Source: Pestalotiopsis fici W106-1 (lineage: Eukaryota > Ascomycota > Sordariomycetes > Amphisphaeriales > Sporocadaceae). Taken from it: a stretch of DNA of 64,000 nucleotides. The DNA is taken from NCBI RefSeq assembly GCF_000516985.1, contig NW_006917092.1:5583888-5647887 (forward strand). Direction: 5' to 3'. The translations under genes and the position numbers were made by a program. Numbering within the stretch: the first letter of the stretch is position 1; every line of letters begins with the position of its first letter. Shown here in pieces: positions 32,529 to 43,690 of this stretch. A model generated the notes under the pieces. It did not search any database, was not told the DNA's origin, and saw only the letters and a program-made list of their open reading frames with translations.

Positions 32529-34575
32529 TTTGAAATCTGAGGTGTCTGGTGGACGGGGGATAATTGGTTGTGGTATAATGCGATGGTGGTAAGTCGAAGA
32601 AAGATGCTGACGCAGATGTCTTTGGTGTGCTTGTCTGAGTGATGACAAGAGTGTGTGTATGTGGTTCAAGCTGGGGCAGAATCGGCGCGGATGTGTTTTG
32701 CGGTCGGCGTTTGGCTGCTTGCGTGCGTCAGTGGGAATTGTTTCCAAGGGAGGATCGGCTCAAGGCAAGTGGTGGGGTCGGTCGTCTTAAGTAGGTAAAG
32801 AAATGCGGCAAGCGGCACAGAGGTTTTGAGTTGGCAGGAGTGCAAGTGCGATTGTCCGGCGCGTCGGAGAAAGAAGAGTAAAGAGTGAATTAATTGTCTG
32901 CAACTTACCTAATCTGATTGTCGTTATGCCACGGGCAGCAATTCAGAAGCAGCAACAAGGGAAGTTATTGTGTCAAGAAGTTTGTACTTTTGGGTGAAAT
33001 TGCAATGTGATGCAAGCGGACTCTGGAGTGGCCAAAAGGTTAAAAAGTTGTCTCGTCCACGAGATCTGGAGCTGGATTTGGCTGGTGGTGTGATTGATTT
33101 GTATTAGTACTTTGGGGAAAGAGAAAATAGTGAAGCTGCAGCGTCACTTCTACTTATAGGGAAGAAATCCAATGATACGTTTGTACCTTGATGTCTGGTA
33201 CTTGCCTTGTAGCCTAGGTATTGATTCCCATCAATGTCTTTCTTGCTCTTCTTTGACCATGAGTGCTAGGCAGTCACGCCCACAAAGGAACGTCTCTTCT
33301 ATGTGAAAGATAGTGGGCGGGGACCTCGAGGTAAGTGGTGAGTGAGTCCCTACCGATGCCTAGAGCCCGCCAAAGCGGCGCCAAAGGGCTGAACATTGAT
33401 GAAAGGGTCCCTTAAAACTACCAAACTGGGTGGATACCCACACCTGCTGCCTGAAGAGAGCAAGCGGGGCCGTGCACGCCAGGCATCCGAGCATCCTGTC
33501 TTTGCACCTTATTTGCACCTTGATATTGAGGAAGGCATCTCAAAGGTGAAAGTATATGGATTTGTGCTAGCTGGTCTTGGGCCGTTACAAATTGCTACCT
33601 GCCGACAGTATTCCATACATGGTAAGGTGTTGGAAGCATTGATCACAAGTGCAACTCATTGTTCCCCCCATGTCCCAAAGAAGTAGCAGAAAAATAATAG
33701 TCTTCAGTTGTGCTCTTTTTTGTCTCGACAGACAGGTACAAGGACGGTGTTTGCTGGCTAGAAAGGCTAACGTTAGTCGCGATGGACGATTACGCACAGC
33801 TGTTGCAATGCTTCAACGGATAAACAAAGAGAAACTGACAACAATTGATCAACTGATGTTCAAGTCTTGCTCTCTAGCCAGACGGGTAGGTACGTTTACA
33901 GCAGCACGTTCAATTCTCTGTGGTCTTCAAATGTTCATTTCGGGAATCCGTAGACTGGGTTTGAGAGGAGAGACACATTCTTTTTGCAGTTTCTACCTCT
34001 GCTAGTATGTATCGGCATCGACCAACTTGGACAACAGCAAACCTGTCTACAGTAAAGGCCGTTATGTCGATGGTTCCATCGCCACCATTCCTCGGCGCCG
34101 TCCCAAGCCATAACCTAAAGGCATCACTTTTTTTCATTTGTCCATCGGCGCTTCTTTTCCCTCCGAAGCGCACCCTTCAAGCAATACAGTCATGAAATAG
34201 CCTCAATCCCTAGCCCCGAACCATATCGGTTCCCAAATGTTTGCACCGACTCCCTCGAACAGTATTGTCCTTTCGGCATTACAATTAAGACGAGATGGTG
34301 AGGTAAAAAGGCGTGGGAGAAAAAAAAAAAGGGCAAATAAATTTGTGTTCTTTTTGGGGTCGTTGATGACCAACGAAGGCAACGCTTGCAAGATTCAAAT
34401 CCACAGGAAATGTGGGTGGCAAGAATGGGAGGGTATCAAGAAAAAAAAAATCTAGCACACGCCTATGCCTCAAGAAAGAGGAAGGGAAAACTAGGTGCTA
34501 AGAATGGGTGAAAAAGATACTTTTTTGAAACTTGAAAGAATGTAGGGTGTTTACCACAAGAATTCCCCGAGTCAA
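32529..34575. other. Gene-free region with SKP1 promoter
   Basis: SKP1 5' region, then 3' flank of the large membrane protein gene. No gene recognised. A-rich tracts at about 34320 and 34440. Confidence 0.45.
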
Positions 34576-37500
34576 CTACTTTGCGGTGCTTTGTAGTCTC
34601 CTCATGGCATCCCGATGGGCATCCATCATGTACGGACTGTTCCTCATGGTCTCCTCGAATCTGCGATCATTTTGCTCCTTCTGGAGGCGTTCCATTTCCT
34701 TTCTCTGCACCTCCTGGCCACGCTGATTCAGCAGCATGGCTCGGCTTTGCTCCATGTTGCGCTGCATGTCTGAATTGCGCAAGGATGACATGGACTGCGA
34801 CGGTAGCATATCACGGCTGGACGTTGACGTCAGATAGTTGGCAGCCGGGGAAGCCGTTCTCATGTCCTTCTGTACCGAGCTCCTGAAGCTTGCGAGCTGA
34901 GCCTCGCGGGCTTGTTGAGAAGGAAGTACTGAATGACGTTGTGGCTGGTGAGAATCGAAATTGGGCGTCTCCGCCATGGTTTGAGGTCCATGAGACGTAC
35001 CGAGACTGTGGCCGTGGCTGTAGGCGTCTGCTGTCCCGGCGTTGATAATGCTACTCTGGCGCATGAGTTGCCTCCGCTGACTAAGGGGAATGTCGTCCGC
35101 ATCTTGACCCAAGTAAGAGTTGCGTGTTGGAAAGTTGTGTATCGATCCAGCTTCGCTCGAGACAGGCTGTGGCGAGACGCTTAATGACTCGAGATTGTTT
35201 GAGCCAAGTATAGACATTTTGTTTCGCAGGAGCATTTCGCGTTTGTCCATCAGAGTCTTGGGGTTCGAGGAGGTTGCAATACCTGCAGAGACTGACCGAA
35301 GAGCAGGATGCTGGGACAAATCAGGCTCTTCGTTGATGGACTCGGAAATGATGTCCGATACACGCTGACCTGTGCTAGTCGTCCTGTTCTGAAAAGCTCG
35401 AGTCGCATGAACCGAGGGTGGTGCGACGTTCTTGGCTACACCAGCGCGCGCAGCCGGGTCCGGGCTTGGAGATAGCGGAATGGACGACCCTCGATCTTTG
35501 GCGACTGATAGTCTTGAGTTTGATCGAGATACCGGACCAGAGCTTGGAGGCGAATGCGAGGCCGACGATAGAGATCTCGTCACGGCCGGGGCAGGAGTGG
35601 CATTGGCAGCCGTCTTCTGTAGCTCCTCGACGTTGACAGGCGCGGCTTCTTCCTTGTTTCCCGCTACCGGGCTCACTGGCGCATTCCGACTTATATGCAG
35701 CTTCTCCGGCTCTGGCAGCTCAGCTTGATCGAGATGTTTCGCCCACTCATTCGTACGGAACGCAGATGCTACACGAGAAAGGCCAGTAGGAAGGTGGTCC
35801 TTGGTTAGATTCGCTGGGGTCGAAGGACTAGGGGATACGGAAGCCGGTTTGCTTGGCGTCTTGATCTTGACGTCTGGTGCCATAACGCCATTTTCTGCGG
35901 TGGACTCTTTGTTTTTAGACTCACTTCCAACGGAAACCGCATCGCCGTTCTCTGCGATTGAGTCACGTGGGGATTTCAAGAATTTGTCCGAGATGGGAGA
36001 TTTCACCGAGTCTGTTGCTCTCGATGATGGCTCATTTAGTTCCGCAGTGATCTGTATGGCGACATCGGATGAATCGGCTTTTCGGTCATCTCCATCCATG
36101 CTTAGCCTGTCAACTGTTGCGGCAATGCTCTTCAGGTCATCATCCTTGGGTGCTTCGGACACAAGGTCTTCTCGGCTCTCTCTCCACTCTTTCGATAGGC
36201 CGGTAGTTGAGTTTTCGAGGGTCTTTCTCTTGGAACGACTAGATTTTGCTGAGCCCTTGGACAAGGTCCGAAGCAAATGGCCCGACCCGATTGAAAGCCG
36301 ATTTCCCATGGTAGCAAGAGACGCCCTTTTGCTCATCGTCATTGATCGGAGATCGTCATCGGCAAAAGTGGCAAATGACGAGCGGTCGTCGTCGTCCTCA
36401 TCGTTCTCGTCGGGCACTCGGAAAGGCATCGGGGTAATTTCTGGCGTAGCTGACCTAGAAGGCTCTCGGGAGTTGCGTTGTGAAACCGATAACGATCGTC
36501 TGGCTTCGCCGTCGGCTCCGACTACCCAGATTTTGTCTTGGACAGGCGAGGATGGTTGGCTGTTATGGGCATCGTCGTCGTCATCATGTGCTACACGGAC
36601 AACAATTCTACCATCCCCGTCCATATTTGTCAAATCAATGTCCACGAAATCGTTTCCGGGACCTGTAGGGGATCTGCTCGAGTTGCTAGAGATCTGCGTC
36701 ATCTCAATGGCGTCCTCGGCAACCCCAGAAACCCGCCGAACGGTAGTCTGGCTGTTGCGATATTTCTTCTCACTGACTTGGCCGACGCCGGAATCTTTCG
36801 ATGTAGTGTTAAAACTTGTTCGTGGCTTGTCTCCGTATGTCGATTCCCACTGTTGCTTTTCCAAAGTGTCCTGTGCCTCCATCTCCCGTCCAGTGTTGGC
36901 CTCCTCAAGCTCTCGTGCTCGTTGTGCTTCAGCTCGAGCCTCAGCCCGCTTGTTGCGGTGTTCCTCGATAACCTTCCAAAGCTTGATTTGCGATATGACG
37001 CCAGCAAGGGTGATCAAAACGATCAGGGCGATTTGGACACGCATTCCTTTCGTCAGTGGGTAAGTGTCGGCCCCAAGAGGAAACAGGTTGTCATTGAGGG
37101 CCCAAATATATGCCCAGAATTCCTTGTACCCGGCTCTGCTGAAACAGTCTATTCCTAGAACTGTGGTGGTTGCACCAGAGAACGAAATTGAGATGATGAG
37201 GGCATATTTCCTGGTGAAACGGCTAAAGTAGAAAGCGAATCCTGCCAAGGTAAATACTGTAATGAAAATAACTACACTCGCACTGTTGGTCAGTAGTCCG
37301 CCCTCTTTCAACGTGAGAAGCCACATTGAGAAGCAGAAGCCTCCGAGCAAGCACCCCAGACTTTCGGTGATCTCCTTGAAGAATGTCGCGACACCGCCCA
37401 GGATAGCGCCAGTGCAAATGCAGGCGACCACATACCCGCCCTGCGCTCCATCGGAAACGGGCAAGACCATGACATATACTATTAGCACGGCCACGCAAAG

Positions 37501-38035
37501 ACTTGCCAAGTAAGCCGTGGAGAAGAATGTGTGAACCCAGATATTCTTGATCCCGATGAGAGCATAGACAAGTCCCGTAACCATTAGGATAGCACCAGCG
37601 ACTCCCCATCCCGGAGTAAGGCGCGGTTGAATGGGCAATTCGCCAGGCTCAATGGTGGCTATTGTACATGGTTAGGCCAGGGCATAATGTTACAATACTG
37701 AAGAAGATAGACTCACAATTGCCAAATATACTCGAGTGGTTACTGACAGTATTTCCATTGAGTGCTGAAGGAATGGCAGTGGTTGCTGTGACTGATTTGC
37801 TCGATGTCACTGTGATACTTGTGGGCGACGCCGTTGTTGTCTGGGCATCGTTTGTGACTGCCGACGTGGTGGTTGTCGCTTGTGCAGATGTGGTGGTAGC
37901 TGTACTTCCCGTTGCTACTGTGTCGATTGATGTCGTATCATCTCTTCGTAACGGACCATCTGATCCAGCTCTCACGACACTAGAACTCAAGAGCAGGCAT
38001 AAAGCCCCCCTTATCCAGAAATTTTTGATAAACAT
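34576..38035 (-). CDS. TM7S3/TM198-like (DUF4203) membrane protein with long Ser-rich tail
   Basis: Integral membrane protein of 1133 residues. Exons 38035-37717 and 37658-34576. Exon 1 gives a signal peptide (WIRGALCLLLSSSVVRA) and a Ser/Thr-rich lumenal segment of about 80 residues, likely O-glycosylated. Exon 2 begins with a block of about seven hydrophobic helices (residues about 115-320; PGWGVAGAILMVTGLVYALI, FFSTAYLASLCVAVLIVYV, VQIALIVLITLAGVISQIKL), then a basic coiled-coil stretch (KRAEARAEAQRARELEEA). The remaining 750 or so residues are Ser/Pro-rich, low-complexity and probably disordered cytoplasmic sequence with many potential phosphosites, ending in a Gln/Arg-rich coiled coil. 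It is known in fungi as a conserved protein of unknown function; location and role are inferred only from topology. Confidence 0.85.
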
Positions 38036-41000
38036 TATGGCTCTTCTCCTTCCCCGCCGGCACCTTTTCTATTCCTCGAGCAGCCGTGGACTACCAGAGC
38101 GGGTGAACCTGCCAGTATAGGGAGCCTGGCAGAGCTCTGGAGAAGATGTAAGACTCTCTCCTAGTATTGAGCACCACGCATTGAGTTGAGACCAACGGGC
38201 GAGCGATTCTTAAAGAGAAGAAGTGTATACGCTGTCTGATGAGGCTGAAGACAGGTAATATAGATGTGGCCAGGCAAAAGCCGAACCTTATTGTTGCGGA
38301 AGCGGTAGATTATTCTAGGTTGCACATTGAGAGGCCGGGGGTAAAGTGGTCGGTTTGTATTACACAGGTCTAGGATGGAATTATGAACTGCGATTAGGTC
38401 GATCGGTGCGATATGTCATGTAGATATCATCGGAGACGGCGACGAACAAGTGGGACAAGAGGCAGAGAAAGAAAGAAGAAGAAAATTATAGCCACAGTTG
38501 AAATTACGTAGGGAATGGCTGTGCGGATAGGGTGGGAGATCAAACGAGCTATAGTAGAGGTACGGGGATATCACTCAGGGTCTTTGGACGAGGATGGCGT
38601 TTATGCAAGACGGGACGGCATGGCGACTGGGTAGGTATCGAAGGACTACCAGCCCGAGACTTTGACAGAGAGGGGAGATGGAGGAAAGAAAAAGTGCAAG
38701 GAACACGCACAGCCCATAATCCACACCTGGCCGATGTCAAGATCGATGATTCTTTTTCTTCTTCTTGCGCATCTTTCTTTTTCTTTTTCTTTTTTTTTCC
38801 GCTGGGTACAATAGTCAATGCTGGGCTGAGGCCGGCCAGCCGGTCTGCCTGTCCTGTTTTCTCGGCCTGTGGCACCAGCGTCTCTCATCTCTCTTCCCCG
38901 AGAGGTTGACCATTAGCCAATGCCATTTGCCATGCCGCAAGATGGCAGGATGACGCAGCAACAGGCTCTCGGGATGGGCGCAGCTAAGACGCGTGGGAGA
39001 TTAGACAGAGACGATCTGAGAGCGGCTAGAGACAGTAGTTGGACGTCCGATGGGTAAAGTAGATACATAATAGTACGACTACTAGAGAATCAGCCAGCCA
39101 ACATGACAAAAAGTAATACTGGGGGGGTAAGATGCGAGATTCCCGCATCGGGTCACGAAACGACAACGATAATGCAAGGGGAGGTACGAATTCGCGATGA
39201 CGAGAATGGGCTCAGGGTGTGGGTCGTGCCCATTAAGGTAGCTGATCCCATCCAAGTCTGATCTTCTACAGGGACTAGCTGGGCCACTACAGGGATCATT
39301 CGGCGCCGGCATCTGGGGCCATTAGGGGGGTGCTTCTTTGGCTCTTAACCTGTTCCTGACGATGCCTGTGGCTCGCTGGGTTCCGTGATTGGGTGCCGCA
39401 CAAGTCCACCAGGCGCGCGCCCGCCCCTCGCGTTCAGCCGGGCACAAGCTTGGCCACAGATTTGCAGTATGTTTGCTGCGATTTTCCCTGGCAATAGTAA
39501 ATTGAGTAGATTGACCTAGTCGCAGAAAGAACGAAAAAAAAAAAAATTAAAAAAAAAAAAAAAAGATTTGCGGCTAGGTTAGTCGCAATTAGATCGAAAA
39601 TCCCCATATCCATTCAACATCAGTCCGCCGGAGCCTCATGGTTTGAGGATCCGGTTGGGATAAAGAAAGAAAACAGGGCGACACGTTCCGAATGAACAGG
39701 CTAATTACACAGCTCACCAGGCAATTCCAATGCAAATTGGGGTAAAAAGAGACACCCCAACCTATCCTACAGCGGGCGAAAGTAATTATCATTGAGAATA
39801 GGTTCAAAATCCTGATGGAAAAGCAAGGCGGAGGGAAGACTCCTGACTGGATGACTTGAATGCAACGTGGTTTGAGTGTGCAACTCGGAAAACAGGGATC
39901 TCAGTTGACCGACCGGCTCTCGAAAGTTCAGGACGCGTTTTGAGTCCATGAGAATGGCATGACACTCTTGTTACGTGAGAGTGGAGCTCCAGCAAACATA
40001 GAGGGGGAAAAAAAAAAAGATGGCTCGGCGATAATACGCACGGGAATCTCGAGACTACCCAAGGCCAAAAGGTAATGAATCTTCACGAGCAAGCTGCATA
40101 CGTGCATGCATGCATACCTACATTGCCCACTCTGACCGACCGTTGAGCGTCCGCGTCGTACAAGAAACAGACCGCAACTTGCAAATCTCTCCAAGCCAAT
40201 AGACGCTTCTCGTCTCGCAGGAAGCAGACGCATCCCAAGCAGCAATAATCTCGTTTTCCCTTTCCTTTCTAAGAGGACACGGTTTGCCAGAAAGGACAAG
40301 AGATCTGCGTCTAACAAGAACATGAGAACCAAGTCTCGTGAACGTCATGGTAGCAATGTGATTGGGCCTTGCATGATGTGACCTGAACAAACCTTTTTGC
40401 TTTTCAATATTGAAGAGGAAAAAAAATAACCACATGTGCACACCTACATATTGGAAATTGAGATCCACTCTGGCTAAACCAATATAAACATGGGCCCCAA
40501 AGGACTGGCGGCGCGGCAGCCAAGAGGCAGCACTAAAAAGTCGCCGGCTGTTAAAAGTACACACCATCTAAAATTTCTTGGGCAGATCCGGTACTCGTAT
40601 AGAAATAATCACGATTTTTGACATGCATGACGTTATAAGAGCATCCTGTTACGTGTAGTATGCAACTCGCTTTTACACTTGACGATCTGCTGTGTCCGAT
40701 GCGTGGTGTTGGTATTGGCAGCACCGACCGAATACGTCTTGTTGGGGTCCGTCGCACAAATAATATGCGCTTCGTTCCCGTAGACTTGCATACTCCAGCA
40801 TGGTTTCGGAAGCGTACATGGCTGACTTGCATGAAAGATGTTGAATGTACATTCGCCTAATCAGCACCCTTACTATGCAGCGCGCGTATTCTACTGTATA
40901 TGTGTTCCGTATTCCCGTTGGATATCGGACTATTTCCAGATAAATGGGCAACTTCGAAAGCATACCCATCTTGCGCTCTATTCTCGGCATTCCTATCCTG

Positions 41001-42262
41001 GGCAGGTTCGAAAACTGCACAGTACGGGAAGTGTTCTAGGCCTCGAGGACTTCTCGATGGTATCTTTTCTGCAGCGACAACCGACGAGAATCTTGCACTT
41101 ATTCCGCGCGCCGCTGGGTCCGAAGCATGATGCAAGGTGTGAATAAAGTTTTTCAGAAGGTTTTTTTCTCTGGTGTCTGTAATCACTGATCGCCGGCTGC
41201 CAAAAAAATCCACCTTGAACATGGGGTAGGTTTACCATTGGCAAAAAAGGGTCTCCATTGAAAAAAGTGTGCGTGGAGTAATCAGATCAAAGTTCAGCAT
41301 GTAATTTCCAGCGGATCCGCTCGCTCAACATCCCCATATGCCAGCCCTACAATGAAGCTGGGGGGTTTTAAATGTTATTCCTAGGTATACTAGGTAACTC
41401 GTAGGTAGGCTTAACTACTCAGATCGAGTCTTTGCTTTTTGCCAAGCGAAAGCAATGACAAATTCCACGTGCTATCAAGTAAAGGATTGATTGAAATCAT
41501 TGTCTCGACTTAGCTTCACGGCATCCGCATGATCTTTGTGGGTAAATCTGCAAGATAGTTTCTCAGCTGGGCTGCATCTGGCTGAAGGCGGGCGCTGTCG
41601 ATCTTTCAAAAATTCAATTCACCTGTACCGGGAAGGAGAGAAGAGAAGGAAAAAATAAGCAAGGCAACTATCTGCTTTTTTCAGCCTCATGCCGCCCTGC
41701 CAAACATGTTGCCCTGTCTCTGCGCGAAACTGTGGCTGAAAGGGCGGGAGTGCGCAGCCCTTGTTTTACTTATACAAGTACCTACATAGGGCCAGCCTTC
41801 TTTCTTCCAATATGGCCAAGTCGTACGCAGTCTGTGCCTGGTAGGCATGAAGACTCAAAGTGGGTGGCCTATGTTAAGCTCTGGGATTTATTATAGCGAC
41901 TCCAGATAGATGATTCAACATCGCCTCCAACGTGGCTCAGATAGAAAAGTATACACGCAAAAGCAAGGCGTCTTAATGTCTTGAAACATCAATATTCGTC
42001 ACGAGTCCAACATGTCGACTTGTCTATAGACAGAAGACAGACGCCAGCTCAGTAAATAATGGATAATAGGTTAATGATGATGATAGGTCGTCTCTGAGCT
42101 CGGAACAGCTTTCTGTTGCTTGAGTATCAATATTTGCCCATTATTCTGTTGCCCGAGGGCCTGCACGTTTTCTCATACCATTCCCATCCCGGTGAGCCGT
42201 CCTTTTTCTGAAAATCCATTGGAGACTCCGTTTCGCTGATAAAAACAATCACACAAGTATGC
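38036..42262. other. Gene-free region of 4.2 kb
   Basis: The upstream region of the TM198-like gene includes a T-rich tract (38772-38800). Poly-A runs occur at 39534-39563. No coding sequence with family motifs or consistent splicing was found; a lineage-specific gene cannot be excluded. Confidence 0.4.
39534..39563. repeat. Interrupted poly-A tract
   Basis: Runs of A interrupted by TT, within gene-free DNA. Confidence 0.8.
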
Positions 42263-43690
42263 TCATTTCTTAGAAACCCTCGTAGGGATACGTTCTGAGC
42301 CTGCTCCACGCGAGCCAGGCGTCCTGCGGCCCTTTTTCTGAGTTCTCTCCGGCGATGATCTGGCTGTGCGTCCCAACAATGAAGAGACAGTAGTAAATGG
42401 GAACGTCAGAACAGCCATTGCCGCTTGGAACGGCAGTAGAATCATGGCCGTGGTTTGTTCAAAAACCCAAGTGACGACACCACCTTGAGTATTCTTCTGC
42501 CTTGCTGCAACGGCTGCAAGCGCTATTGCATCATTGCTTCGCTGATCTAGATACTCCAGCCTGATATCAATCTGATCAATGATATTGCTCAGCTTCTTTT
42601 CATATCTTCGCATTGCGCGTGTGACAGACTCGACCTCGGGCTGCACCTTTTCGCGATAGTTGCGCATAACCAGCGTTTCCACGCTTCTTATGGTTGCTTG
42701 TTCCTGCTCGGCATTGTTCGTTGATGCAGCCTCACGAGCAGATAACCTGGTTTCGAGTTCATCGATTCTGTCATGGAGATCCTGAAGCTCTTGCTCTTTC
42801 TGTCTCTGCTGCTCGTAGGGGTTGTTGGCGACGATTTGTTGCTTGCGGATAGTGCTGTTGTGCAGCATCCTGATGAAATGAGCTACCGGTTTCAATTCCG
42901 CGGCGCTCACAAATATGAGCAAATTGTAGTCGCTTAGCAAGCCTTCGGAGCGTCGACTAAGCTGTCCACGAATGCTATGCAGGAGAAACGCGGCCAGCAC
43001 GGGGAATAAGCAGCACCATCCGAGAGCAAACTTTTCATGCCAGCGAAGCGACCGAGCTGCAGCCTCTCTTTCCTTGCGCCACTTCCTTTCAGAACTAGGA
43101 TCGTCTGGGGTTGGAGTTTCCCCTGTCGAGCCTTCATTGTCTCTCTCGGGCACATCCTCAAGAGCAGTCGTGGCAGAGGCTTGAGTGGATAATTCGAGAT
43201 CGCTATCACCTTCAAAAACTGGCGTGGAAATAGCTACTTCCTTGGCTACGCGAACCTCTTGAGCAATGTAATACCAACTCCATGGCTGTGTGACAGAACA
43301 GCGAAGAACGATAGCACCCAGGCCCAACAAGATGATGTCGGTGAAGAAAGCGGCGCCGCCCTCGAAACAGAGCCCTCCCACAGCAGGCAGCAAGGCGAGT
43401 ATCACGGGTAGTGTGGCACTTAGGAATGGTGCATCAGGGCTCGAGGCCGTCTTGCCCATATTCCAGAGTCCATCCTCGCTCCTCCGGTCTCCGGAACTGT
43501 TGGGGTTGAAGCTGAAATCGGAAAAGTTAGAATCCCTCCGCGGTGGGGCTTCGGCGAAGGAGCTCCGTGCAGATGGCATGAAAGAAGGCCGCCGCCGTAG
43601 ATTTGCTGCCTCATCAACGGTCTTTGCTCTTCTAAAGGTATGTCCTGCTGGAGCGCGGCCGGTCGCGTGAGCATCATCAGCGTCAGCCAT
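42263..43690 (-). CDS. Uncharacterised fungal membrane protein with coiled coil
   Basis: Single-exon protein of 475 residues; no named family recognised. A Ser/Arg-rich N-terminus (1-85) precedes two close hydrophobic segments (about 91-109 and 112-130). An acidic loop (158-205) and a third membrane segment (221-240, LGWCCLFPVLAAFLLHSI) follow. Then comes a charged region with coiled coils (292-325, YEQQRQKEQELQDLHDRIDE; and 345-385), a fourth hydrophobic segment (413-438) and a basic tail. The layout suggests an endomembrane or nuclear-envelope protein with cytosolic coiled coils; no function can be assigned. The start Met is the first in the open frame. Confidence 0.8.
   Translation of the reverse strand: MADADDAHATGRAPAGHTFRRAKTVDEAANLRRRPSFMPSARSSFAEAPPRRDSNFSDFSFNPNSSGDRRSEDGLWNMGKTASSPDAPFLSATLPVILALLPAVGGLCFEGGAAFFTDIILLGLGAIVLRCSVTQPWSWYYIAQEVRVAKEVAISTPVFEGDSDLELSTQASATTALEDVPERDNEGSTGETPTPDDPSSERKWRKEREAAARSLRWHEKFALGWCCLFPVLAAFLLHSIRGQLSRRSEGLLSDYNLLIFVSAAELKPVAHFIRMLHNSTIRKQQIVANNPYEQQRQKEQELQDLHDRIDELETRLSAREAASTNNAEQEQATIRSVETLVMRNYREKVQPEVESVTRAMRRYEKKLSNIIDQIDIRLEYLDQRSNDAIALAAVAARQKNTQGGVVTWVFEQTTAMILLPFQAAMAVLTFPFTTVSSLLGRTARSSPERTQKKGRRTPGSRGAGSERIPTRVSKK

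Noticed and set aside
35801..37063. Long plus-strand open frame of 420 codons
   Set aside because: Antisense to the Ser-rich tail of the TM198-like gene; composition mirrors the sense strand.
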